DNA from: Mesostigma viride
Taxonomy: Eukaryota; Streptophyta; Mesostigmatophyceae; Mesostigmatales; Mesostigmataceae
Assembly: GCA_009746045.1 (NCBI GenBank)
Contig: RPFO01000156.1
Span: forward strand, 3,965,091-4,029,090
DNA: 64,000 nucleotides
Direction: 5' to 3'
Part shown: positions 10,191-19,508 of the stretch, piece by piece
Layout of the letters: every line of letters begins with the position of its first letter
Position numbering within the stretch: position 1 is the first letter of the stretch
The notes under the pieces: generated by a model
The model's database searches: none
What the model was told of the DNA's origin: nothing
The model's input: only the letters and a program-made list of their open reading frames with translations
Made by a program: the position numbers and the translations under genes

Positions 10191-11280
10191 TCATGGTGAA
10201 CACAGCATTTCCCTTGCCCGGCCTGCGGCCGGACTGTAACACTGGACTGTCTCACCGCTTTCACAAAGACGGTTCAGGGCGATATATGTAGTCGCCTCAA
10301 AGTTGCACCCGCACGGCCAGCAAATGCTGGGCCGCTGCCATCCCCACTTCACAAACACACCCTCTTTCAGAATCTGTCCAGTAATAATTGTTGCCTGATG
10401 CATCCCCGTTCGAAAGAGCGACATAATGAAACCACACTGCGAATGAAACAACGCAGTTTGTTTAACATGCCACGGCACCGACTATACCTCAAGACCATAT
10501 AGCTGTGTAATGTCGGCGGGACAATGACGGGGTAATGACGCGCAATGACGAGACGATGACGCGCGTGATGAATAGGGAACTGTTTGATAACGAAAGGTTA
10601 GTGGTTGTAGACTAATTATAGGTCGTTGATTATTCAATGAAGAGGCGGCACACTTTTGTTTTTGTTCATTATTGCACTGACTTCCGCGGGATGAATCCCA
10701 CTGAACTGAACTGCACACCGTGCGGCAAATCAATCGTCAACGGCGTTAACTATTGCAAGTACATATCGGAACCTGCACGCCGATTGGCGACAATCTATTC
10801 CTTCCGGCGCAGGTGTACGGCGTACTATTGGTATACTTGCCAGGTTTGTTGCGATTCTGTTGCATTGCGGAACTCTAGAATTGGTGGGTTTTCAGTTGCG
10901 GAACTAGGTGTTGCGATATACTCGAGCACGCTCCCATTTCTCATCCAAACATCACTTTTGAGAAGTGAAGGTGCCATGGTGTGCCCATACCTGCCCTTAA
11001 TCGAAGTGGATGATAATTTTTTTTTTTCTTGTTGCGATACTGCGGGTGACCCCTGTATGGCTGACATCTTGCTCCGCTGCACGCGGGCTGACTTTGCGGC
11101 GCAGCATGGTTATAATTAGGCTGTTTTACTTCATTCCACGGACGTGTGGAATGGGGTGTCCCATGCCAGCTAGTAGTCGTTATTTTGTAGTGGTATCTCT
11201 TGTTAGCGTTGGCTTTGTTTATGTTTAATTGGGTGCCTTCACTCTGATGTAAGTAATTATAATTTTTAAGATATATTCAT

Positions 11281-11497
11281 GGACATCTTGCTCCGCCGCA
11301 CGCGGGCTGACTTTGCGGCGCAGCACGGTTATTAGGCTGTTTTACTTTATTCCGCGGTGTGGATCGAGTGTCCCATGCATGCCGGCTGTAGTGATTTTGT
11401 CGTGGTATCTCTTGTTAGCGTCGGCTTAATTATTTAGTTGTTTGATGCCTTCACTCTGATGTAAGAAATAATATACTTTTTATAATATATATTCATG
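11281..11497 (+). mobile_element. RLE copy R2, 3' end only
   Basis: It begins abruptly with the last coding stretch (CTTGCTCCGCCGCACGCGGG) right after the ATATATTCAT terminus of copy R1, and runs to its own terminus near 11497. R1 and R2 are thus head-to-tail without spacer. It ends tail-to-tail against copy R3. Confidence 0.78.
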
Positions 11498-11895
11498 AAG
11501 AATTATCAATTACGAAAGTGAGATTGGCAATCAGTGCAGCATAAGGAACTGATTAAAACCCGAAAAGAAGAACCCTAAAGACAAGAGTAAGAATCTGCCT
11601 CGGGCATCATTGCAAGGATCAAGCCTGGCAGCACAAGGTCAGCAACTTAGAACTATACAACACAAAACTACGCAGCAGCACCTCTGCCGGCCCCGGGCCC
11701 TCCAGGCTGGGGAATTAGTGATCTACAGCGCCTGGGTAGCGACAAAGTCGGTTCGGACGCGGTGGAATAACACATCAGCCACACGGTCCGTGCCACTGAG
11801 GGCGACTCAGGGACAGCCTGGCGCTGCCGCCAATACAAATACCATAGTCGGGGCAGACCACAGGGCAGCAGTCTGACCCTCGAGGTCGAGGCGGT
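11498..11895 (-). mobile_element. RLE copy R3, truncated, minus strand
   Basis: A diverged RLE 3' portion, coding remnant at about 11668-11895 and 3' UTR to ~11498. Its 5' edge abuts the CAATGAATATATATT terminus of copy R4. The 3' UTR belongs to the same subfamily as the copies at 51929 and 52558. The frame is disrupted. Confidence 0.72.
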
Positions 11896-12144
11896 CAATG
11901 AATATATATTAAAAATTATAATTACTTACATCAGTCATCTGAGTTGAAGGCACCCAAACATTACCAAAGCCAACACAGCAAATGCTAACAAGAGATACCA
12001 CTACGGCAAAATAACTCCAACTTAGCCGGCACTTGGGACACTCCACACCGCGGAACGAAGTAAAACAGCCAAATAACCATGCCGGCGCCGAAAATTCAGC
12101 CTGCGTGCGGCGGAGCAAGATGTCAGCCATAGCCTGGGTAAGGG
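11896..12144 (-). mobile_element. RLE copy R4, 3' end only, minus strand
   Basis: It starts in the last coding segment (GCTGACATCTTGCTCCGCCG on the minus strand) and runs through a ~200-bp 3' UTR ending TGATGTAAGTAATTATAA and TATATATTCATTG. It is joined without spacer to the 3' terminus of R5 on its 5' side and to R3 on its 3' side. Confidence 0.8.
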
Positions 12145-13122
12145 CAATGAATATATATTAAAAATATAATTACTTACAGCAGAGTGAAATCACTCAAACC
12201 AAAGCAAACGCCCAGCTATAAACCTATATACAGAGCCATGTCAAAGCTCTATACTACGATAAGACCAATGGAAACGCCTAACGGGAGGAATCTAATAGCC
12301 CTGCTGCACCGCAAAATCAGCCCGCGTACGGCGGAGCATGATGTCAGCCATGGCCCGAGTCAGCGCCACCGACAAGCGCTGACGCCAATATGACGTCCAG
12401 GTCCGCGCCGACCATGGGGCCCGCTGGCCCTCCAGGTCCAGCCGGTCCTCCCGGAGCCGGCAACACTCCTTGAAGAAGGCGGAGGTCAGGGGCCCCATGG
12501 CCCCAAACTCCTCCAGGACAAAGGGCACCACACGATGGTGCCCGACGTCGCCGTAGGCCAGGAGCTTGGCCCGCTCCGCCCGGTCCGCCGTGTAACCTGC
12601 CGTGAGGGAGGCCCCAGCCACGTGGCTAAGAGCCAAGGGCCGCGCCACCGAAACGTCAATAAGCAGATGCCGGCCACCCCCCTCAAAGTCCAGCACCACG
12701 ATGTCAGGCCGGTGGTTGGGGGAATAGAAGGCAGCGCCATCCGCATCCTCGGACCGGATGTTCGCGTGGGGGAAAACCGACCGGATCATGGCGAGCACCA
12801 CCGTCAGGAGGACAGTGTGCAAATACAAATACCAATTCTGATTCTGTTGGCCCCCCATGCAGGCAAGGTAGTGAGTCCCCGTGGGATCCAGCGGCTGCCC
12901 ACAGCTACCACAAGGCCGCCCGGCCGGAACAAGAGGCTGCGGGGCAAATAGCTGGTGCCGGAGCGCCACCAAGTAGTGGCTGGGAGCCAAGGCGAATGGG
13001 GGGGCCATGGGAAGAGCACGAAGGTACGCCGAGCCCACACTCCGCAAGGAAAGCGAGAACAGCCACGCACGTCCCTGGGCGTTGAGGTCCGCAAAAAGAG
13101 CAATCCAATCAGCCGTGTGCAG
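12145..13122 (-). mobile_element. RLE copy R5: zinc knuckle plus restriction-like endonuclease
   Basis: The best-preserved RLE coding segment; the frame is open from upstream of 13122 to a stop at 12292 (about 277 codons). It shows a CCHC knuckle with spacing C-x2-C-x7-H-x4-C (CGSCGQPLD...THYLAC) followed by RPDIVVLD and LIDVSV. This is the KPD/RPD-x(12-15)-D arrangement of the restriction-like endonuclease of R2, NeSL and Dualen-type non-LTR elements, which nicks the target for reverse transcription. The RT domain is missing: the copy is 5'-truncated and starts directly after a GATATATTCATT terminus left by yet another copy. A 3' UTR of ~140 bp follows the stop. Confidence 0.82.
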
Positions 13123-13202
13123 AATGAATATATCAAAGAGACAAATATAAACATACACCCTGACTGATCAAGCAAGCTGTTTCTGGCCCCACCGTCTAGG
13201 TC

Positions 13203-13262
13203 GAATCTAGAGCCACAGAATCACAAAAGCTCTAGTAAAAAAGCTACGAGAAAACACTCTGA
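13203..13262 (+). repeat. partial copy of an unclassified dispersed repeat
   Basis: It contains CACAAAAGCTCTAGT and GAGAAAACACTCTGACCTAT, shared with 14991-15050. A TTAATTAATT run follows at 13266-13287. Confidence 0.55.
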
Positions 13263-13363
13263 CCTATTAATTAATTAATTAATTAATAGACACGTGACTG
13301 CGTCACGTGAGCATAAGTCCTCAGTGGGAGGGGAACATGGGATGGAATGGATGGTATAAGCTA

Positions 13364-13610
13364 AGTAATTAAGTAAGTACTTGCGTGTCATGCGCAAAGG
13401 CATGCCACGGAGTACTATGCTAATCTCATTAGAAAAATAATTACACAAAAGTTTAAACAAATATCGTCTGCATCATCCCCCAACCGTTAAGCACTAGATG
13501 GGGATGTAATCCTCATCCGAGCTGTCCTCTACTGTAATGGCAGACGAGGCGGTAGTGTAGCGGCTATCCTCAGGACCAATAACCTCCACCTGCGGACTTC
13601 TACCCTGGCT
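13364..13610 (-). mobile_element. short LINE-B insertion with 13-bp TSD
   Basis: A 247-bp minus-strand LINE-B 3' end, with the terminal coding part (C-terminus ...SSDEDYIPI, stop near 13494) and the UTR with its (CTTA)n tail. ATGGTATAAGCTA occurs at 13351-13363 and 13611-13623. Its 5' end is close to that of the copy at 2145-2400, so this may be a defined short form rather than random truncation. Confidence 0.88.
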
Positions 13611-13705
13611 ATGGTATAAGCTACTCTGACCTATAAGCCGCCTAATCAGCGGCCTCTTGTTCCCGCATTCACGTATAGAAGAAACTCCGTTCAAAGAACC
13701 CCGAT
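13609..13705 (+). repeat. ~100-bp direct repeat, copy 1
   Basis: Matches 14991-15108 with few changes (AAGCCGCCTAATCAGCGGCC, TCTTGTTCCCGCATTCAC). It contains a GCCGC...GCGGC inverted repeat. The two copies flank 13706-14990 in the same orientation. Confidence 0.7.
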
Positions 13706-14990
13706 GCATGTCGATCCCACGTAGCTCCCTCAAAAACCAGCATCTTCATTGAAACAATAAGTGGAAGCAGAAATGTGACATGTATTGACATGCCCGGTCA
13801 GGCACGCCGTTCAAGGCCCTTCATGAAGTACGTAACCCAATCACCCCCGCCCTGGCTTTCCCTTGAAGCCGCACTCCACCTTGCTCGTTGTCACAAGTGA
13901 CCGCCCTGCCGCAAAACGGGAGCCCCCCCACATCGGGAGGCGTGTGCCCGGCGGCTGTGGATGCATGGCCAGGCCCAAAAAGGCCCAGCGCATTTGCACT
14001 GCGATTGCGCACGGCCAGCCTATCATGACCCCTCTCGGGGCCCCGGGTCGGTACCGCTATGCGGCCGTCTCCCCATAGACCCGGGGTGCTTCGAGAAAAA
14101 CGTGGACCTAGCCCAGGTCCTGCCAGCCCGGATGCCCGAGGCCACAGCCCCAGGCACCTGGCTGAACAAGAGTCCGTTCAGCCAACGGACCGCATTCCCC
14201 CGGCCCCGAGTTTTCTATCCGTGGGGAAAAAGTTACTAGCTTATTAAGGCGCTTTCCCCATCGCCGTCCCCAGCCCGCCAACCCCCCCCCCCCTCGGCGG
14301 AGGGCAATTGCAAAGTTTGCTGGCCAGCAGCAATTTCCAAAGAAAAAACCTCAGGCCGCGCGGACCGAGACACGGGTCGCCAGTGCCAGCCATCCGGCTC
14401 CAGCCCGGGGTGCAAGCATTCCCAGGTACGGAGCTCCAGCTCGCGCACTGGGCCGACCAAGCGACAAGTGAGCACCTGTGACGGCACCCGGCCCACCAAA
14501 GACAAGCTGGGGAAAAGGTGCGGACCGGAGGTAACCATTTTCTTTTCTTTTAGTAAACCGGGCGAGGAACTACGCCTGGCCGGTTAACAACTGGAAGTCT
14601 CACCACTGGCCAAGTGGCCGGTGCAACCAGTGCTTTTGGGATTTTGCTCCGCAGCCCCCATAGCTGCGGCTGCCGCCGCAACGACAACGAGCAAAGAAAG
14701 AGGCCGACGAAACCAGCCTGAGCGGCTTTTAGTCCCTCCCTTATCCCTAGCTAACTGACGTCATTAAACCCTTATGTTCAGTGATGCTAGTAAGACGCTA
14801 ACCGTACAGACCGGGGGTAGAATATCCCGAATCTGCACTGCTAGTATTAAATAATGCGTAGGTTGTTCTTTTCATGCAGGGGCACTGCACCTCACGCCCC
14901 GTTCTGCCCGGCCGGGTATAATCAACCCAAGCGCGGAATGCACATTTTATTTAATTCAAATTTCAACCATGCACTATACTGCATTTACTA
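13706..14990. other. unassigned segment between direct repeats
   Basis: About 1.3 kb, G/C-rich in 13.8-14.75 kb, with short open frames on both strands (for example 14236-14538 minus, with a WHWRP motif) that I cannot assign. The ~100-bp direct repeats on each side could be LTR-like ends or two copies of a dispersed repeat. No gag, RT or integrase motif is seen. Confidence 0.35.
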
Positions 14991-15108
14991 ATCACAAAAG
15001 CTCTAGCCAAAAAGCTATGAGAAAACACTACGACCTATAAGCCGCTCAATCAGCGGCCTCTTGTTCCCGCATTCACATATAGAAGAAATTCCGCTCAAAG
15101 AACCCCGA
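14991..15108 (+). repeat. ~100-bp direct repeat, copy 2
   Basis: The longer version of the 13609-13705 repeat. It also contains the AAAGCTCTAG...GAGAAAACACT part found alone at 13203-13262. Confidence 0.7.
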
Positions 15109-15109
15109 T

Positions 15110-15183
15110 TTCTCATGATGATATCAGTATAGTACTCCATGGCATGCCTATCAGCCTATGCGCATGACATGCAATTACTTACT
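15110..15183 (+). mobile_element. LINE-B tail fragment
   Basis: TACTCCATGGCATGCCTATC and CGCATGACATGCAATTACTTACTCACTT correspond to the last ~70 bp of LINE-B, including the (TTAC)n tail. It directly abuts the tail of the LINE-A copy. Confidence 0.6.
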
Positions 15184-15321
15184 CACTTGAATTAAATTAA
15201 ATTAAATTAAATTGTAACATGCCTCCGTGGGGAGGTCATGTAGCACATATTTCATGATGGGTGGGTGGAGGAAGCCGCGTGATCGAACTATCCTAACTCT
15301 ATCTAGAAAATCCTAACTACA

Positions 15322-16970
15322 CTACTCATCAAAACGCCTCCTCCGCTTGGGGGGAGGTGGCTTGCCCACAGGGTCGGGCGTGTGCGCCTTGACAATCTTC
15401 TTCCACCGCGTCTTGTCCTGCATGGCAGTCCAAAGACGGGAGAGAGAGTGGATGCGGTGCTCAAACTGGGCTGGGACCACTAGGTCGTCCAGCAACATCT
15501 GAACGTAGTTGGTGACAGGTTTCCCTACCCTTTTGGGAATGTCCTTGGGGCCAGGCCAGGTCAGGATGTGCCGCCCTGGCTGTCCAAGCCGCTGGGGGCC
15601 GGCCAGACCAAGGGTGGTGTCGACCTGGCTGGTGCGGGCAAGGTGTCCTACAAATGCTATCCTACGCTGCCTAATCTCGTCCGAAACACGAGGCATGCCA
15701 TGATACAAAGACTCTGATGATGGACGCTCGGAAAAACCTACATTAAGGACCTGCCGGAGCATCCTGTAAACTGTGCCGTCGAGCCGAGCTGCCAGTTTGG
15801 GTGGGAGTGTCCACGCCTCGGCGCCATACGTGAGCACCGTGAGGACGAGGACCTTGAAGAGCATGCGCTTGCGGTGCCCGCCCAGGCCCTTCGAGCGCCA
15901 GTAGGGTGTGAGCGAACGGAGCTTGGCCCAGGCAAGGCCGATGCGGGTGTCCACATCGTCGGCGGTGTCAGGAAGCCAGCTCCCCAACAGCTTGAAGCGG
16001 TCGCGGAACGGGAACTCCGTCCCGTCGAGCAGGCGCGGCAGCGGTGGTTTACTGGATGCTCCTATCACCATCGCCTCAGTTTTGACACTAATCTCCAGCC
16101 CCACCGCCCGCGCCTCCAGGCCCAGGCAGTCCAGCCAGGTCTGAATGTGCTCGGGGCGCTCGATGAGGGTGGTATCATCCGCATAAATCAGGTCGGCAAG
16201 GCGGTAACCAGGTCTAACCCCGCCGTGCTCTTTCACGTTAAGGATGTCCAAGCCTGGCTCGAACCCCTTAAGAGCAGTAAAGCGCGCACGTGCCCGGCGC
16301 ATGACGTGATCCACGACAATAATGAACAGGTATGGGGACAGGACACAACCTTGCCACACCCCGTGGTGAAGGGGGAATGGTGGAGTGGTGCCCTCCGCAG
16401 TCCGCACTACTGCCTGTGACCCTCATACAGACGGCGAATGGCAGCAATAAACGCAGGTGGTACCCGATCCAGAGCTAGGATGGCCCAAAGAGCCTCCCAG
16501 AGAACCGTGTCAAAGGCCTTGATATAGTCAACAAAAATGAAGACCAGCGGCAAACTGTCAGGGGGAAGTCGACGCACCTCCTCCATCAACCGGCGCGCGA
16601 CAAACACAGCCATGACAGTGTTACGACCACGACGGAAACCCATCTGAGACTCACCCAGGTGTGGGTCCAGCGCGGCGCGGAGCCTGTGCAGCATCATGCG
16701 CATGAAGACCTTCAGCGCGGCGCTCTGGAGGCAGACACCCCGGTAGTTACCGGGGTCAGCAGCAGAGCCCTTCTTGTACAGCATGACGCGGATGGCCGTC
16801 TGCCACTCAGCAGGCGGAGGCTCGTCAGAGAGCAGGACACGGTTGCAGAACGCCAGCAGAAGATCCCTAACCGCCAGATCAGGGGTCTTCAGCAGCTCAG
16901 CAGAAAGGTGGTCGGCACCGACCGCCGCATCGTACCGCAGGCGAGCAAGGGCGCCGTCCAATTCCTTCAA
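15322..16970 (-). pseudogene. LINE-A reverse transcriptase (one frameshift)
   Basis: The first frame, 16970-16407, holds the fingers and early palm: AVGADHLSAELLK, NYRGVCLQS, GFRRGRNT and FVDYIKAFDTV (first catalytic Asp). A one-base shift at ~16407, inside the conserved YEG..xQ.RT segment, moves it to the second frame, 16407-15322. That frame has GVWQGCVLSPYLF and the catalytic LIYADDTTL, then a long C-terminal region with YGAEAWTL and FVGHLAR. No RNase H or RLE follows. Without the shift the RT would span about 550 residues. Its job would be target-primed reverse transcription of its own RNA. Confidence 0.88.
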
Positions 16971-17167
16971 AGTGAAGGGGGGACGACGTCGTCAGTGGCA
17001 AGGCAGCCCTCCTGCAAGGCGGGGACTTGGTAGTCCGCGGCCGAGGAGGGGGGCGCTGGCGGCGGCGGGGGTCCGGCGACCCCGAGGCGGGCGGCCGTCT
17101 CGGGGTGAAGCGGCGGGGGGGGGCGCGAGCCCCACCGGTCAAGGAAACATTGTGGGCCAACCAGCGG

Positions 17168-18791
17168 TCAAGGCTTACCGGCGCCGTGCCGTCCCCCGTG
17201 TGCTCCACCGGGGTGCGCTGCCGCCGGCCGCCGAGCCGGTCGAGGTGGTACCACATGTCCTTGCCCTGGTTGCGGCCTGGCAGGCCTTGGCATCCGCGAT
17301 GCACTGGGCCGCCTCCGCGTCCTGAGCGTGCTCGTAGGCCTCCACAAGGGCGGCCTGAGCAATGGTTTCTGCAGCGGGTCCCGGTTACGCTTGAGGCGGT
17401 GCCGGGCGGCCAAGACCTTGGGGTCCTGGCGGTAGAGCGGGCCGGGGCGGCGGCGGGGCATGACCGGCAGGTGCCGGGCCGCCAGCAACGGGGCACGGGC
17501 CGCAAAGCCCGCAAAAATGGCTGCGTTGGGGGCACCATTGTCCAGCTCGTCGACGTCCGCCCGGGCGTCCAGGGCCGACAGGTACTTCCGTCGGCACCAG
17601 TTCCGCTCGTGCTCGGCGTCCGTCCAGTCCTCAGGATCTCCCTTGACCGGACGTAGAGCAGACCAGTCAGGGCGGACCACTGGGGCGCGGCGCGCGGGGA
17701 CGTGGAACCGGAGCCGAAGGGTCGCGCGCACCAACCGGTGGTCAGAGCACACCGTCGGCGTGTCAAACACTCGGGTGTCCAGGACCGAGGTGCACCTGGA
17801 CTGCCGTACCACCACGTAGTCCAAACAGGCCTGACGGCCGTTAGGGCCACGAAAAGTGACCAAGTCCTGTGAGGGACGTTGGAAGTGGCAGTTGACAGCA
17901 ACCATCCCGCTATCCCGCAAAAAGGCAGAAAACAGGGGGTGTTGTCGTTAGCAGTGTGTCAGCAGGCGCAAAGCGGCTGCCAGCAGTGCCCACGGGGAGC
18001 GTGGCATTGGCGTCGAGCAGCATAACCAAAAAGTGGCGGGCCGGGGTGACCCTCTCAAGGTCATGCAAGGATTCGAAGAACTCCTCACGGGCCGACTCAG
18101 GTAGACCGCTGTGGGGTGCGTAGCCCACCCCCACCGTGAGGTGGTGTTTAGACCGCCCCTCGACAGAGGTGAAATGTGCTACCATAAGGCGTGGGGTTAG
18201 AAACTTAAGCGTGCTGAGGCTAGCAACTGCCAGCGGCGAACACAAAAGACCAACACCGCCTTGGCCAGACGTACCGCTGCCAGCGAAGTAAAACCGCCAG
18301 CCACCCGCCAAGCGAGCAGTGCTCACCATGCCAAGTGGCACCGTGCGGCGGTGTTCCTGGACGCCTAATATAGATACACGATGCTCAATGCAGAATGCGA
18401 CTAGCTCCTCTATCCGGCAGCTATGGTCGTCATCTAGCAATGTGCGGGTGTTAAAAGTGGCAAGGGCCAAGGATGCCTGCTGGCCCACCAGGGGAGGACG
18501 ACGATGGATGATGGGGGTGGATGCGGCGGGGGGTGGAGGTGGGGATGAAACGGAGGGGGGAAGGGAAGCGGTAGAAATAGTGCTTTTCATCGCATTTATT
18601 TTGTCCTGCAAGCGTAGGATGCGAGCCTGCCGCTTGCTCGGGGTATTCGGGGTTGGGGCTGATTGCACAACGCCGAGGCGTAGGTAATCTAGCAAACGTT
18701 GGGTTTTACGAATCTGACATTTGACAGAAGAGGTTGTGGCCCGAAATACCGGCACCACCATGGCTTTCACCCGACGGTTAGGTCGAGGCAT
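17168..18791 (-). pseudogene. LINE-A APE-type endonuclease (frameshifted)
   Basis: From an ATG at 18791 (an earlier one lies at 18866): Arg-rich start, then LATFNTRTL (metal-binding Asn), ILGVQEHRR (catalytic Glu), GGVGLL, VGYAPHS and MLLDANATLP (Asp-x-Asn). A frameshift near 17920 moves to a frame holding LDYVVV and CSDHRLV, the C-terminal Asp-His pair of exonuclease-endonuclease-phosphatase folds. This fold nicks target DNA in L1/Jockey-like elements. The linker to the RT (17170-16970) is GC-rich and frame-disrupted. Confidence 0.85.
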
Positions 18792-18919
18792 GGTAGTGGA
18801 ACGGGACTGTTTAGACTCACTTGAATAGCATGCGTGAAACATGTCATATACTACTTGTATGTTCATAAATGAGATTGACCAAATAAATCAGGGTCACTGG
18901 GTGCCCCGCATGCTGGCAT

Positions 18920-19340
18920 GGCTTTACACGGAGTGTACGTACTTCGCACAATGAGGCCTTGGAACAGATTGTTCCCTTGCATCTTGTCTCCTTGATACAG
19001 CTGGCACAAAACACATGGGTATCCCCTCAACTGGATGATGCATTAAGAATTTAGCCAAGCTCTGCCTATGCAGAGAGTCACTCTCTGCTGAGAAGCCATG
19101 CCCCGGCCTTTGTATAGCCATGATGATCTTCCACCCCATGCCAGGCCTTTGAGCTCTGATACACCATGGTGGTGCAGGTGCACCTAGAGCAGGTGTAGTT
19201 TACACCCTACCCTTGCAGGAAGTAGCCCAGAATGTACTAAAAGCCATATGCCCCTTCTCAGGGATATGAGCTACATGTACTCCCAACGGAGTTATGTTCC
19301 TTATTAATTAATTAATAAATAATTAATTAATTAATCCCCC
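18920..19340 (-). mobile_element. LINE-D 3' region
   Basis: Homologous over ~400 bp, in minus orientation, to 40009-40440 and to 51645-51928 plus 53697-53830. Shared blocks include GGGGCATATGG, GAGAGTGACTC..GCATAGGCAGAGC and AATTCTTAATGCATCATCCA. It ends with the GTACTCCCAACGGAG hairpin and a TTAATTAATT tail at ~19299-19335. Non-coding. Confidence 0.78.
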
Positions 19341-19508
19341 CAACTTACCAGTGCTCATACATCCGGGGAGACAACTAGGGCATGATATATTCCATCCACC
19401 AGTGCCAGATCACATGAGGGGGCAAAATATGAGTCAAAGCGACCAGCATTTGGTCGCTGAGGGATGCACGCTGACGCAACAAATCCATGTACGCTATACT
19501 GCTTGGCT

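Larger units (their letters stand above)
5536..11055. mobile_element. 5.5-kb TIR DNA transposon with TA duplication
   Basis: The left end CAGAGGTCACCCGCAGTATC and the reverse complement of the right end CAGGGGTCACCCGCAGTATC match over ~30 bp with one mismatch. TA lies immediately outside both ends (5534-5535, 11056-11057), and the flanking RLE sequence rejoins perfectly in register. Subterminal TTGCGA/TCGCAA motifs are repeated near both ends. TA duplication and a CAG... terminus are typical of Tc1/mariner-like and some other TIR superfamilies. No transposase domain could be recognised, so it is probably non-autonomous. It carries an internal duplication, a minisatellite and a possible exon. 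Confidence 0.88.
2415..11280 (+). mobile_element. RLE retroelement copy R1, split by three nested insertions
   Basis: Four segments are colinear with the better copy at 12145-13122: about 2520-2778, 3818-4186, 5080-5535 and 11058-11280. Joined, they give the 3' half of a non-LTR element encoding a zinc knuckle and a PD-(D/E)XK restriction-like endonuclease. Fragment peptides include KTYAGILHTADW in segment 1 and the coding run for [18 protein letters not shown] in segment 3. Gaps are filled by a LINE-A (TSD AACCTACGC), a LINE-C (TSD ATGGTSCAG) and a TIR transposon (TSD TA). The reading frame is broken in several places, so this is a pseudogene. The 5' boundary is uncertain. Confidence 0.85.
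15185..18870 (-). mobile_element. nearly complete LINE-A (APE endonuclease + RT)
   Basis: It reads, on the minus strand, an N-terminal basic region, an APE-type endonuclease, a linker, a reverse transcriptase, a basic C-terminus (KPPPPKRRRR), a ~130-bp 3' UTR, the terminal hairpin and an (AATTT)n tail. At least three frameshifts (near 17920, ~17000 and 16407) make it a recent pseudogene. It is the source-type sequence for the fragments at 2779-3808, 48330-48494, 49013-49870, 54192-55000 and 55138-55355. No target duplication was found, so the 5' boundary is approximate. Confidence 0.88.

Noticed and set aside
9279-10199. 306-codon Cys/His-rich frame resembling a metal-binding protein
   Set aside because: It follows the 43-bp minisatellite; the Cys/His come from CATGCATGCAAACA repeats.
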